64,000 bases of DNA from Eumeta japonica (lineage: Eukaryota; Arthropoda; Insecta; Lepidoptera; Psychidae). The notes beneath the pieces are model-generated. The model ran no database searches. It was not told where the DNA came from and saw nothing but the letters and a program-made list of their open reading frames with translations. Both the position numbers and the translations under genes were made by a program. The stretch spans positions 248,001 to 312,000 of the forward strand of contig BGZK01000296.1 of the NCBI GenBank assembly GCA_005406025.1, written 5' to 3'. Positions 1 through 12,152 of the stretch are shown piece after piece; the stretch's first letter is position 1; each line of letters starts with the position of its first letter.

Positions 1-741
1 AAAGTGGTCGGCACAACGTGCGGACTGTCCCGGCGTCATCGGACCACCGGAAGCTGCCTATCGATGTTATCGAATTGATAAGAGCAAAAAACGTAGCTTT
101 GCGTCGCGCGAGCGCATATCCCACTATAGAATATAGACCATCTTATCCGTAGAGCACGGTATGTACTTATCGATCGACCTGGCGCTCTTACAGCGAAGAT
201 AGAGTCTCCTGGAAGTTAACGATACTCATGATTAACTAAGGGTCGTATTAATAAAGCTCACTCAAGTGCGGGGTACCGTCTTGGGAGTAGAGGGACCGAG
301 ACAGTCATATTCTTTCGCTATAGAAAATAATGTATGTCTCGCTTCCACGTTACTTCTTAAGTTAGCGCATCGTTTGAGTGACATTTATTAATACGACCTC
401 AAGCTTATTGATCCCTAGGTCAGTATGGTCTAATTAGACTAAATCTTCTCCACTCCTCCGGCCCGCTTCCGTGTCCGGTAGCGTAAATGGGACCCGGCAC
501 GTGCCGGTGCCCAGTGATTTTCTATGCCGAGACGAGTATAGATACTAACGCGCCGTCGAAACCCTTAGTATCATCCGGATCTTTCGATGAAGATGTCATA
601 GCATTCCAGCTTACAGCACTGCCGACCAGTCATTTCGTTAGGGAGACTTTTTTAGTGGGTTTCAACCCCAAACTACACGCGCCCATGCGCGCGGGTGAGC
701 ACTATGCACTTTTTACCTCATCCTCATCGCAAGAGCGAAAA
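1..741 (+). mobile_element. Internally deleted Jockey-like LINE copy, split by a MITE
   Basis: Frame 3 of positions 3-145 reads a Jockey-type ORF2 stretch from the linker before the reverse transcriptase (LPIDVIELIRAKNVALRRA). Positions 146-215 then read the ORF C-terminus (HLIRRARYVLIDRPGALT), which aligns with HFIRRPRNVLIDPPDALT near 34060-34112 in the other LINE of this window. The whole RT domain between them is missing, so this is an internal deletion. From 403 to about 741 the 3' UTR matches the second copy, including 'tttttagtgggtttca' at 648 and an A-rich end at 738-744. A MITE (240-399) sits in the join. The element runs off the left edge. It is a dead copy of the same family as 32544-34553. 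Confidence 0.75.
240..399. mobile_element. MITE with about 30-bp TIRs, PIF/Harbinger-like
   Basis: The ends are inverted repeats: GGGTCGTATTAATAAA at 240-255 and its near-perfect complement at 384-399. The match continues imperfectly inward (CTCACTCAA on the left, TTGAGTGAC on the right). The 3-bp flanks are TAA (237-239) and CAA (400-402), which suggests a decayed TWA-type duplication as made by PIF/Harbinger transposases. It carries no ORF. It is inserted in the LINE remnant that occupies both sides. Confidence 0.65.
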
Positions 742-1399
742 AAAGTGAAAGCGAAAATTTTTATTAATTACGTTGAAAGATAACTTTTCCAGAGTAAAAT
801 TTAAATAACAATGATATTATCAATTATGCTCTGCTGCCGATTTACAAAAAATATTGTAATTCACTTATTATTTATTAATTTTGATATCATTAATCTTATT
901 TTCATACAAATGTGGCGAAGTAATAAGAAACTATTTATATACTCTTGTGTACTTTACTGTAAATTGACTAAAATTTCTACTTATGCTGTTGAGCGAGGCA
1001 CCTGTAAGAGCGAGGACCTGAGCGATTGTTCATTTTGCCACCACCTAAGACTTTCCAGAAATATTTATAATAATCTATGCCTAAGACCGTCACTACAAAA
1101 GAGTAGGCAGAAATTACAGATTCCCACGTGGTACGATTTATGCATGTTTCTCTTGCTTTACTTAAAACCATCAATCATTTCATACAAGCTTGGTGATTTC
1201 GGGTGCTAAAAATAAGAAAGGGCAAATTTTTAGGTGGTATATAAATACAGTCTATACCAACAATCCAGTCTACATAAGATTTTATAGGATGGCCCTTGTC
1301 AACCGTTTTTAATCTATACATACATAATGAAAATAGGTTGTCTTTGTTCGCCAATCACGTAAAAACTACTAAACGTATAGACATGTGACTGGGACCATT
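742..1399. other. Gene-free AT-rich stretch
   Basis: No supported gene is seen. A 132-codon open frame on the plus strand (811-1209) has no recognisable domain. The slightly less AT-rich part at 990-1150 may be more retroelement debris, but I cannot assign it. Confidence 0.4.
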
Positions 1400-1513
1400 C
1401 GATGCGGAATGATTTCTAGATGGTTCTAGGCTACTCATTTTTCGAATTCCGTAAATCCTTCGCCATTTTATTTATAAATAAAAATTACCCAGCGAAGCGG
1501 GCGGGTCAGCTAG
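1400..1513 (+). mobile_element. 3' end of a Helitron-like element (CTAG terminus)
   Basis: The sequence ends with a GC-rich hairpin-like run (CCCAGCGAAGCGGGCGGG) followed by TCAGCTAG and then T at 1514. A short hairpin just before a CTRR end followed by T is the known 3' signature of Helitrons. Similar ends occur at 28816, 42291, 46755 and 52743 in this window. The 5' limit of this copy is not visible. Confidence 0.5.
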
Positions 1514-1689
1514 TAATATATATGTACTACCATCTAGTATCAGGTATGTATATTATTATATTACGAAAAGTTATATACATGCGAAATATTATGCTAGACG
1601 GCTCTATATACGTAGTATGTGTATACTGGAGGCTTGAAGAGGCTTGAAGATGTTGAAAGAGTAAGAATTTATCTAATGTCGTCATAAAT

Positions 1690-2345
1690 CCGATCGGTCA
1701 ATCCATTCAAAAGTTATGAAAAGTTTCTATACACACAGGCACGCAGGTGTACACACGCATAGATAAAGAATTCTTTTAAAAGTAGAATAGTTTTCTAGAA
1801 TCTCAAAACGATAACAAAAATTCGATTCTCCGAAATCGAAACGAAAATAAAATATATGAATGAATAAATAAAAAAAAATAAATTTATGGACTGTAGCATA
1901 TCTCGAACGAATCCATCAATTTTCGCGTCATTCTTCGCAGTTTTTAAAGTATAAAAAAGTGACTGAAACCAAAAAAAAACCCGACAAGAGGTTTACATAT
2001 GACATTAAAAAAACACTTACTCTGAAAATTTTTCCAAATTCCAATTCAATGAAAATTAATCTCTTGAGCAAGCCAACCCATTTTGATGTGGTTTACAATG
2101 TTATACAAATTTTTATGGAGAAAAGTTGATTAAATTTTGGCATTGAACGGCACATTCGTCTAAAAGCTATTGGAAAAAAAAACTCTTTCTTTTGATCTTA
2201 TTATTGAAAATCGTCAAAATCTATCGGACCAAATGGATTCAAATTTTTAGAAAATCTGGGTTTTCAACTTTGAGGACTGCAAGTTGCAAGTTCAAAAGTT
2301 ATGAGAGGATTTCAACGTGAGACCTGATAAAAATTGGATTTCCGA
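1690..2345 (+). repeat. Fragment of the long 'AACTTCCCGCT' repeat family
   Basis: Phrases such as 'cggtcaatccattcaaaagttatga' (1694 onward) and 'aaatctatcggaccaaatgg' (2218 onward) match the middle and 3' parts of the repeats at 15540-16570, 18711-19800 and 21425-22215. No ORF is present. The boundaries are approximate, and the segment may be two fragments. Confidence 0.4.
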
Positions 2346-4263
2346 AAATCGGAATGAAAACAATACGTTTTCAATTTTTGAAATTTCAATATTATTAGAG
2401 GGAAGTTAAGAATAGAACCATAAAATGTTTTGTATATTAATTTATATATACAATGAACGATTGTAAGATATTATTGCTTTAAATTAATAGGTTATATAGT
2501 TATATTACATAAATTGTAACCTTTCAGTGTTTTTGCTCTGTAAATTCATTTATTTGCTCATTGCGTTGCAAATCTTTTGTTAACATTTTAAGGGCGAGAT
2601 TATAAAATTACCTCGTCTCCTCGCACGTGCAACTGTTTTCGATTATACTAAATTTTATGCAAAGAACTGATAAACGATTTTAAAGATTATTCTACATTGT
2701 TGACCTTTAATTGTTTTCTACATACGAAATCCTAGAGAAAGAGCGCTCTGCTTCACAGCCAATGAAAACTGGCTTAATTGGCAAAATTAAAAAAATGTTT
2801 AAAATAATATAGCAATATGATAAAAACATCAATAAACTTCATAATTTCTTAAATATAGGGAAACACATTAGTTGAGTGATTCTAGGGTTGCCAACCTTAT
2901 AAATGGCATTTTTAAAATTTTAATGCAATTTTTTTTAATGAATTATATTGTCGCTTGTCTTTGATGGGAGTTGGGGCCCTTATCCAGGGGTCCTAGGCTG
3001 CAGTCTACCAAGCCCATATATAGATCCGCCTCTGATCTTTTCCCACCCTATTTATTGTTTAATTGTTATTTATCGTTGTAAACCCATTTTTGAAAACTTT
3101 ATAGACAGTTTTTATTCTATCGATAAATAAAACTGGTTGCACAAAATTTGTTTATATGTCAAGATAACGAATCAATGGCGTTTATTCTTATTAAAAAAAA
3201 ATGTTTGCTATAGATATAGCATAAATTATATCAATTCAACTAAAGCAATTCATAAAATTAAATATTCACAACTTATATTTTTTTTTACGAATATCAATTG
3301 GCTCTATAAATTTTCAAAATAACTGCTCTGGTGCTATTTATGTTTCTTAGATTTATTAGTCTGTTACAAAATGAGAAAAATATGTGTACTTAGGTTAAAA
3401 ATGTAACAACCTAAAAGAAATATAAATTATATCAATTTTCAAAATAACATACTTATAGCTTCAATTATTATGGAAAATATGTAGTTATTGTTAATGTCCG
3501 TGACACAAATATCTATATAGGTGTAATATATTGTATATTGTCCCTAAAACAGCTTTCGGACATTTCTTGTAAAATGGGTTGTAAATTATGAACAAAATAA
3601 ATATATGCATACATATATATTTCTTTTAATTTCTTACCTTTTTTCTAAAAAAAATAATATAATAAAAATAGAATACAAAAAGAAAGAAACACTTTTAATA
3701 AGTACTTTCGTGTACAAGTTAGAAATAAAACGCCTATTTGTTTTTTTATTAGCTGTCTCTCTGCGGTTATTATTACTAGAAGATTTAGTAAAATGATTTT
3801 ATATACATACTATATGCTCAACGTGCTAACTTTGGTTCAGTATGGGATTAAGTTAAATAAAACTAATAGCCAGTTATTGAGGATTGCCAAAGAAATGAAA
3901 ACTTAAAATAATATATATTAACAGCGTTTTATTTTGGGATCCTCAAAATTATAGTATAACAAAAACTAAAATATCATAATATTATGAATTAAAATCATTA
4001 ACATTAATGATATTTTCACATCTATTGACGTTCCGAGCCGATAGACGTGAAATACTATAAATACTATATATCATCATAATATTATTAAATTCGTCGAACT
4101 GGAAAGAAACACAATTTGATGAAATTTCTTGTTCATGCATTTATACACTTAATTTTTAGTGTAAATTATCAATATTTTTATATCTAAAATAATTAGACTA
4201 AGTGATGTGATGAAGAAATATTTATTGAATAAAAAATTTAAAAAAATTTGGAAAATTCAAAAG
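2346..4263. other. AT-rich gene-free stretch
   Basis: Long A/T runs and only short chance frames (60-63 codons). The single GC-richer patch (2950-3050, containing 'ggggcccttatccaggggtcc') looks like a fragment of an interspersed repeat that I cannot name. Confidence 0.4.
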
Positions 4264-4997
4264 TGCACGCCTCATAGCGGTTACTCCATTTTTACTAAAG
4301 AAAAGTGTGTGTATGTCAGCTCCGACGAATAACTGGAGCTCACTCTTTATGAATGATTACAAATTACTCGGTATTCATCGTTCAATACTCTAAATTCTAT
4401 ATATTAACAAAAATTTATACCGTAATCGTCATTTTTTTTTAAATTGAAATAAATTAAAAAAAAATACTTACCGTGGTGTGAAAATTTTTACTTAAACATT
4501 GAGAATAAAAAAGACAGTCACGCTTCGGGTTTTTTATGTTCTCTAGATTAAGATGTAATAAAAAATAAAAAAAAATTTAATAAAAGACTCGTCAAAATTT
4601 TGTTTATTAAATATCAATTAAATTACACCGAATTACACCGAGTGAAATTCAATAGGCTTCTATTCAGATGCATACTAAAGCGAATGAAAAAAAAACACTC
4701 GATTAGTGAAGTATTTCATTCGTTATCGTGACCACATGCAGGATCCGCACATACAGACACACGGACGTCCACGAAAAACATTATTAAAACAGTTTTTAAA
4801 ATATGTTCTATAACAAAATGTGTTTTGAAGAAATTACAGATATTAAAATCAGTGATTATTCTTGCCGTTTGAGTGCATACATTATTTTACAAGTGCAACA
4901 TGTAATAAATAAAGACATTTAAAGTTCACAAAATCACTCGTTTTTCTTAAGGTGAGAGTAGAGCACTACCTCATGCGCTTCGCTTATGAGGCGTGCA
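4264..4997. mobile_element. Candidate TIR element, about 730 bp, no transposase
   Basis: TGCACGCCTCATAGCG at 4264-4279 is repeated inverted at 4981-4997 (CGCTTATGAGGCGTGCA), differing by a one-base insertion. The interior contains short dispersed repeats ('attacaccgaattacaccga' at 4622) and no coding frame. I do not see a clear target-site duplication, so the class is unknown. It could also be two independent copies of a short repeat in opposite orientation. Confidence 0.4.
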
Positions 4998-5476
4998 ATT
5001 GTTTACGATTAAATAGTTTTTTACGTGATTTACAAAACAAAAACCTAGCTATTGTTATATAAACATCAATAGTATCGCGTTGGTGTAGAGGTCATTTTTT
5101 GTAGAACATTAAATTTCCTACAAATCTGTCAGTTATATTTTTTCATAGGTCTCGAATTTCGTAAAACACTTAAGTTTAGTTACCCATACTACTTCGCCAA
5201 TTTACGATTACGCCGCAATAGGCACTTTTGTAGAGTATTCCATTCTGAGAAAATCCTGACTTTGGGCGAGATGATAGATACCATGCAACGTCGCTGAGCC
5301 ATATAAATTTAAAATATAAAAATCTAAGTTTACTTGCATTTCAAATCTTTAAAATTGAAAAAAAATAGGTACTTAGAATTAAAATTAAGACTTCCTCCTG
5401 TAACGAGATTTTTGTTCAGCACATAGAATGATATTTTGCTGCGAGAGTGAAAAAAAATTATTGCTTAAAATGATTC
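4998..5476. other. AT-rich gene-free stretch
   Basis: Nothing recognisable, apart from the 5' flank of the piggyBac remnant. Confidence 0.35.
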
Positions 5477-5548
5477 ACCCCAATATATTTGTGTGTATTT
5501 TGTATATATACCCCAATATATTTGTTTGTATGCATTTGTATATATTTG
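5477..5548 (+). repeat. Two-unit direct repeat before the piggyBac remnant
   Basis: ACCCCAATATATTTGT occurs at the start of two tandem units of about 33 and 39 bp, each followed by a TGTAT/TATAT-rich tail. It ends about 20 bp before the transposase start codon. Confidence 0.5.
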
Positions 5549-5567
5549 TATGTATTTTGGTTTTAGC

Positions 5568-7640
5568 ATGACACCCACCTCTGATGTATCAAATCTCGCT
5601 GCGCCAGTTACGGTTTCTACGGTTCAACGGGCGAGTACTCATCAAGTGATAACATTCCCTGATGTCCACGTTTCTGCTGGTGAAGACATGCCGAGTTCTT
5701 CTAAAATTTTCCGTGTCTCATCACCCAAAAGAAACGCTTTTGAATCCTAAAAGCGGAAATAGTTACGATGATTCGGAATTTTCGGATGAGGATGATGCCG
5801 AATATCGTGTCACTTCAAAAAAATTTAGGGATTTATCAGACGATGAGGAGCTAATGAAATGTTACATCACGAGAAATTGTTGAGTGGTGACGTTAGTTTC
5901 AAATGGCAACGAGACTCCACCGCATTCACTGCAGTTAGAGAAGAGTTTCTTGTCCACCCCGTTGGTGCGGTGAAGAACTATTGTTCTCTTAATGATGACT
6001 TCATCAATATATTCAACAATGACATCATGAAGGAAATCTTCATTGAAACTAACCGTTACGCTCATCGAGTAATTAATAAGACGAAAGCTGTAGGTATATA
6101 TACAACGTCATCGCGCATGTACATATGGAAAGATACTACTGTGGACGAATTTTACCGTTTGTTTGCAATTTTTATTTATATGGGTATATGTCAATTTAAC
6201 ACTTAAGAGGTACTGACGTTAAATTGGTCTATTTCCGTAATCTCAAGTCTTACGACAGATATATCCTTCTAACCTTTATCTACACTTTTCTGATAATGAT
6301 AAACAACCGCTGTCCAACGCGAGAAGCAAGCAACCGCTTGCTGCCAGTAAGCAACCGCTTACTGATAGTAAGCAGCTGCCTGTGAATAATTAAGAGGAAA
6401 ATATAGGTTCCTTTTCCCATAGATTATGTAAATTGCAACCTATTATTTTTTATTTGAATCAAGAATTACAGGAATTATATGTATTAAATAGGTGGATTAT
6501 CGTAGATAAGTCCCTTACCCTGTTCAAAGATCGTCTTTCCTTTGCACAATATATAAAAGCAAAAGCAGCTCGCTGGGGAATCAAATCATTTGAATTGTGT
6601 GAATCCCAGACAGGGTACTTATATAAATTCATAATTTATACAGGTGAGGACAATAAAAATAATAATGAAGAAAGTAACGACGATTCCGATGAAAGAGCTA
6701 AGGCTGGGAGGAGCAAGGCCAGAAGAAGGGGGCCAAAGCGTAGACACAAAGGTAAAAAACAAATGTCTTACTCTCCTGCTACTTCTGGCACAGCCCCTAA
6801 CCCTAAAATTATGTCAAAAGCCCTAACCGGGAGAACTATACAAATAGTTTTAAATTTACTAGAAGGTCTTGAACATAAAGGACATTGTGTCACGGTGGGC
6901 AATTTTTATAATGGTCCAGCGTTGGCAAGATATTTCAAATGTCGAGGCTTTGACTATCTGGGCACAGTACGCCTCACTCGTAAAAATATACCAGAAGATG
7001 TAAAAAGGATGAAGAAAAACTGTGAAAAGGGCATGATCACTGCTCGCCACTCCGGCAATGGCGATGTTGGCGGTAATGGCGGTGTTGGCGTGGAAAGATG
7101 CGAAAATCGTATCGATGATTAGAATCTTCCACGACTACAGCACTTACACGGGAACAAGGGCTGACGAAGAATGTGGAGAAGCTCATATGTGTGAAAGACT
7201 ATAATATGACTATAGGGGGCATTGATCTAAAAGATCAGAAGCTCTCCAAGTACCCAATGGAAAGAAAGAGATGTATAAAATGATATATAAAGATGGTCAA
7301 AAGGTTATTGGACACATCTGTGCACAACGCTTATATTTTGTACAAAGATAGTCATAGAAAAACATTTGACGAAAAAAACATAATGATGCACAGAGAGTTT
7401 CGATATCAGATTACAGTATCGTTGAAAATGCAGCACATGCCTACCGCGCCGGTTCGCAGTCTGACATCGCGACTAGAATTACGACTGGACATGACTAAAA
7501 ACCATATCCTTATTCGTGGACATACTTTGTGTTGCCAGATGTGTTCACTAAAATATGACACAAGAAGTAGGACAGTAATCCAGTGTTCTGTATGCAAAGT
7601 TGGATAATGCGTCTTGAAAGATGAATTTTCCCCTTGAGTA
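5568..7640 (+). pseudogene. Dead piggyBac transposase
   Basis: A chain of frames broken by shifts and stops reproduces the piggyBac DDE transposase order. First come an acidic N-terminus (5568-5880) and the segment around NDDFINIFNNDIMKEIF with TVDEFYRLFAIFIYMGI (5970-6190). The core follows: RLSFAQYIKAKAARWGIKSF with FIIYTGED (6530-6650), ALTGRTIQIVLNLLE and GNFYNGPALARYF (6820-6960), and MTMGGIDLKDQKLSKYP with a following NAYILYKDS (7205-7350). A Cys-rich C-terminal segment (CCQMCSLKYDTRSRTVIQC) ends near 7605. In active members the second catalytic Asp lies in DNFYTS; here it reads GNFYNG. The third (GGIDLKDQ) is kept. A basic insert lies at 6700-6770. I could not find TTAA-flanked inverted ends, so the element's limits are unknown. 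It is certainly inactive. Confidence 0.85.
6328..6380 (+). repeat. Degenerate 21-bp tandem repeat inside the piggyBac remnant
   Basis: About three units of AAGCAACCGCTTRCTG with short spacers. They fall where the transposase should read from the first helical block into the DDE core, and probably arose by slippage after inactivation. Confidence 0.6.
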
Positions 7641-9440
7641 TCATTCAGTAGAACTCTACCTCCTATACTAATCCCTTCGACACATAGTAAACAATTTTGG
7701 ATACATACACTGCACTAGATTATGATAAAGTGAATGAATGAATTTTGATAGCGGGATATTTAAGTATCATGTTCGGAGAGACTTAGTAAGGGAATAGGAG
7801 TGTCGGTTATTATGTCAGACTGTAATTGTAAAGGTGTTTGCATAGCTTTCACATAATTCATTTATTTGAAAGCTTGCATTTGTGCATGGTACACTTCTTT
7901 TGCACACATCCATATTCTTTATTTATTTCTATGTATGTATATTTATATATCATATATTTGCTGTGTTTTCGTTCCTGACAATATTCGTCTAGCAGTGTGA
8001 CGACATCCACACAATACAAATTTCGTAAAGAAAATCCATGACGACAAATAATTTTTCAGAATTTGTTTTTGAAATAAGTACTAAAACATCTTCTCGTGAA
8101 TGAAATTTATGACACATAGACAATTTTGGTATTAGATTGTCAAAGGGAAGCCAAAATTATTTCTTAAATATTCTTGACATATGGAATATGTTTCACTACC
8201 AGCAACGATATATATCAATTTTTAGGCTAATATGTGCTGTTAGGACATGCGCATATGAATAATTATTGCTTTTACCTGAAGTTTTTGCCAATCGGTTTGG
8301 TGGATATGTTTTTCTTATGCTTTCACCTTGGAATTGCCAAATATTGTTAGAAAAATCTAAACATCAAGCTCACACTTAGTAAAATTCTTATATATTTATA
8401 GCTTTTATCAGCCATGCTCGGTTTAATGCATTATTTCAGATTTTCAATGTGAAATAATGCATTAAACTCTTTTTGAGGTTTGGGACTGTTCGATTTCACA
8501 TATTTCAGTTTTTTAAACATTTTCTCTGGCTTCTACATATTTGTGATTTTTTACACTTTCTTTATTTTCATTATAATTGCTTCGTATTCTAAAAGATGTT
8601 TCATTTCTCATAATGGCTTTACATTGGAAATGTGATTGTGAATAATTAGATTCAAAAACAGCTATACTCGAATTTCTTGCTCTTTCTTCTTTCTTCAAAA
8701 CTGCCTACGAAAGAGCGGTAATTTTAAAATATTTTAGTCTTAACAAAATTATGACGTATTTGAATTTTATAGTAGTGACTGTAATATCTTTTTTCAATAA
8801 AAAATATATAGGATTACTGTATTATAAGCAATAAATTTAAATTTACAATACCTTTATTAATTTTATCATAAATAATGTAATTTATATCTAAAGTGCAAAT
8901 ATAATCCCAGGAATAATTTTACTACTATATAAGTTTATAAGTTCAGAAATGTAAGTCTAGGAATAAGTTTTTTATTGTTTTATATTTTATTACTTTTTAT
9001 GCCTTATTTTATATGAAAATAAAATTTTTGAAACCGTACATGATGTTTACTTCATTTCTTCTCCGAAACTGATATATATATATATATATATTTAATTACT
9101 AATAATTTATTGCATTTGTAGTTCGTGATTATTACATTTGTAATTCACGACAATCATTTAGTAAAACCCAAAAAAAAATTATATTTTTGTAAATAAAGAC
9201 TTAAAAATTTATGGAAACTACATTTTGATATAATGATTTTACTATATATAGTAATTGTATGTATGTATATAATAAATAAGACATATTTTTTGTAGGTATG
9301 TATTTATAAGTGATACATTGTGATATATATATGTATACAGTAAAATATCAAAATAAATCACTATGACAAACATAAAATAAACATGAAATTGTACAATAAT
9401 TGCATTATAATTTCTTACAAACAAAAAAAACATATGTTTA
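7641..9440. other. AT-rich gene-free stretch
   Basis: No gene is seen. It contains a perfect 18-bp inverted repeat (8421-8467) and a (TA)n microsatellite (about 9071-9091). Confidence 0.4.
8421..8467. repeat. Perfect 18-bp hairpin
   Basis: GTTTAATGCATTATTTCA (8421-8438) is followed, after an 11-nt spacer, by its exact reverse complement (8450-8467). There is no poly-T tail or gene context to suggest a terminator. Confidence 0.85.
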
Positions 9441-9449
9441 GCTAGTCTG

Positions 9450-10090
9450 AGTTTGCTCACTGTACCTGCAGTTTTTCGTAGTTAGGCGCAAATGTTTGAC
9501 GGCAAATACAAGCAATCTGAAATGCGGGTGTATCGACCCATCGGCTTTGTATCTGTTTTTAGTAAAAATAAGTGTGCTTAGTGTTAGGGAATATAATTCT
9601 TTTCAAGTTTTGATTGGTGTTATGAAAATGTTGTGTGGTTTTCTTGATAAAATAGTGAATATGTTCAGTGAAAATGAGTTATGTATACAGTAAAGGTTGT
9701 GCAACTTTCCAATCAGCAATCAACATTTCAATTTATTTTACAGAATGAGATTAGGGCGCCCTTTGCGATGAAACGTCCAATGCAATTGCGCGTCTGCGGG
9801 CTTTCTGGGTGTGCGCTCGAGGGGAAGAAATTGACTGGGTTGGTTATGCGGGTAGCTGAAGATTTCGTGACAATTTCCCTGAACGCAGAAGAATAGCTCG
9901 CGGGGGTGATAACGGGACGTGACATCCAACGCACGAAACTCTACCGTTCTGAATCGTCTGCAAATGATGGAAAGCGTAGGTATAAGGCTCTCCGATTTTT
10001 CCTTCTTCTCCCACTCGTTCCTATTTTCATTTGTTTTGTTGATTTGTTGTATGCGTTCTATGTCGTGTGGTAGGAAAAAATAAAATCATT
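9450..10090 (+). other. GC-richer island, possible transcript or unknown repeat
   Basis: A block at 9745-9960 is clearly less AT-rich than its surroundings and follows a good acceptor-like site (pyrimidine run plus TTTTACAG, ending 9743). It gives an open frame ending at 9896 with RPMQLRVCGLSGCALEGKK, and further downstream there is AATAAA near 10079. I recognise no domain in any frame. It could be the last exon of an unannotated or non-coding transcript, or part of an interspersed repeat. Neither is supported strongly. Confidence 0.25.
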
Positions 10091-10166
10091 GAAGTTCTAT
10101 GCTACATTGTAAGAACTACGATTTCTCTCTGTCTTTGAATACGAAAGAGCTATTGGGTTTTTCTAA

Positions 10167-10181
10167 GGGGGGGGGGGGGGG
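10167..10181 (+). repeat. 15-base poly-G run
   Basis: Fifteen consecutive G residues in otherwise AT-rich DNA. They could form intermolecular G-quadruplexes and are a likely site of length variation or assembly error. Confidence 0.9.
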
Positions 10182-10969
10182 TATACCCTTTGCTTTGATC
10201 CCTTAGGCACTTACTTAAACGCTTCATATGTAGTTCAGGAACAGATAGAGATATCAATTTGAAATTAATATAAAGTATCTAAATTTACGTTCGCTTGATG
10301 AAGTGAAAAATGTAATATTCATAGTCAACGTAATCCAAAGATACAGGTAAACTCATTCATTAAAACTTGTAAAGTACCTACTTCCTGTTGGCCTAGAATC
10401 GTAAAATTTAACAAAAACTAAAGACTCACAGCAAAAAAAGAGAAAATCTCTGAATTGTTAATTTGTAGTTACATCACACTTTTTGTCTTGGCATTATAAC
10501 CTGCCTTTGCTGTTGGAGCATCGATCATGATCTAGACCGATGTATGGCAGACTAATTTCAACTTTTTACTCTTTAAATTTTTAAAACAAACCATATCATT
10601 AAAAATACTTTTGCATGGGACTCTCGTGGAACGATTTATGATTACTCTTATCCAATTTGTTTTTAATCGGTTTCTAAAATTATATAAAACAAAAAATTTG
10701 CAAATAGATTTCCATTGTATTTTAACACACTTTGAAGTGTAAGAATCCAAAATATAAAATTCATTCACGCAATGAAATAGTACGATGTTGTTAATACATA
10801 AAATACTATAACGTAATTAAAAAAGTAATAATAAAATAATAGATATCTTTTAATCTTTATTAAAATTTATTATTGATATTTTACTATTATTTCGTATAGT
10901 CTCTAATGTGGTGTTACTTCAATAAGCGAAATAAGAAATTTAATAAAGAACTTGTCAATTAATATTTGG

Positions 10970-11455
10970 AATTTCATCAAAGATATTTACATTCCAAAGT
11001 TTACAAAAGAAAGTTGGAAAAGCATTGCTGATGATTTAAAAAAATAAAATAAAAATTATGCTCAATTTCCTAACTGTATTGGAGCCGTTGACGGCTAGAA
11101 TATCAGAATAATCAAACCAAAAAATAGTGGTTCGTTTCGCTATAATTATAAAAAATAGTAATTTTATTAGCTATTTGTGCCAATGATTATAAGTTTACTT
11201 TTGTTGAAATCGGGACGAATGGACAATATTCGGACTCTATTATTTTTCAAGAAACAATTTTATACAAAAAACTTCAAGACAACCACATTAAATATTCCAG
11301 CGCCGACACCAATCGTAAATACTGAGACTAATTTACCTTATAGGTATGTATTTGTAGAAGACGAAGCCTTTGACTTATAATGTGCTACGGCCATATCCAA
11401 GAACAAATCTTCCTCAGCAAAATAGGGGTTTTTAATTAACGTTTGTCATCTACAT
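10970..11455 (+). pseudogene. Dead PIF/Harbinger (HARBI1-like) transposase
   Basis: Across three frames the sequence reads the Harbinger DDE core in order: IPKFTKESWKSIADDLKK (about 11000), AQFPNCIGAVDG with IRIIKPKNSGSFRYNYKK (11060-11155), YKFTFVEIGTNG with SDSIIFQET (11190-11260), TTLNIPAPTPIVNTETNLPY (11282-11341) and FVEDEAFDL (11351-11380). A shifted tail follows that resembles the LRPYPRTNLP..FNYRLS region. CIGAVDG keeps the first catalytic Asp, and EDEAF keeps the acidic residue of the last motif. At least two in-frame stops and two frameshifts inactivate it. No terminal repeats are visible, so it is a fragment. Confidence 0.75.
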
Positions 11456-11528
11456 TGATTGCATATGATTGATTACATATAAAAAGTCTACTGTTCAGTA
11501 ACTGAACCTTAATGTGAGAATTAAAATA

Positions 11529-12150
11529 CAGTTGAACCTCGATAACTCAAACCTCGGCAACTTAAAAACCTCTATAACTTCAAAAAATAATATGTTCCCT
11601 TCCCATCAGAGCCCAAAATCTCTATAACTTAAAATACGCAACCTCTATAACTTAAATAAGTAATCTCTGTATTGGCCCTCAGTAACTTAAAGAAATGTTT
11701 CCACAACCTCTATAACATAAAATTGTTTGTCAATGAGTCATTTTGAAAGAGTGTGCAAAACAAAAGGTTTCGGTATTTATTGCTTGCACGTGTTCAATAG
11801 AAATTGTTAACGTAAACAATACATATGTCACCTATTGTTTGCTTCTTCGAAATTCTTTAAAGCTTTGCGGCGGTTAGCCATAAGACATAAGTAAGCCTTG
11901 GATCATAAGTTTTTGATCATTGTCCTGGAAACATCGCTTTACTTACTGTGTGATAAAACTGGCTTAAAATGAGTTTAAAAAGAAAACTAACAACACTCAC
12001 ATACGCTGATAAAGGGTAGAACAAGGGTACATACATATGTACATACCTACCTCTACATGAACCTATCCCTAACATAGACCCTTGATAATTTAAAACCTCT
12101 ATAACTTAAAATATTTTGTGTCTCCCTTGGACTTTATCGTAGTTCAACTG
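11529..12150. mobile_element. pogo/Tigger-like MITE, 622 bp
   Basis: The element starts CAGTTGAACCTCGATAA (11529-11545) and ends with the inverted CAGTTGAACTACGATAA (12134-12150), 15 of 17 matching. TA dinucleotides flank both sides (11527-11528 and 12151-12152). CAGTTGAACC.. ends and TA duplication are typical of pogo-type Tc1/mariner elements. Inside the left end, the phrase CCTCTATAACTTAAA recurs about six times, and it reappears near the right end, as subterminal repeats. There is no transposase frame, so it is non-autonomous. Confidence 0.85.
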
Positions 12151-12152
12151 TA

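Noticed and set aside
811..1209. 132-codon plus-strand frame
   Set aside because: AT-driven composition, no domain, no splice or promoter context.
9728..9934. Minus-strand frames across the GC-richer island
   Set aside because: No Met context or domain. They only reflect higher GC content, which opens several frames at once.
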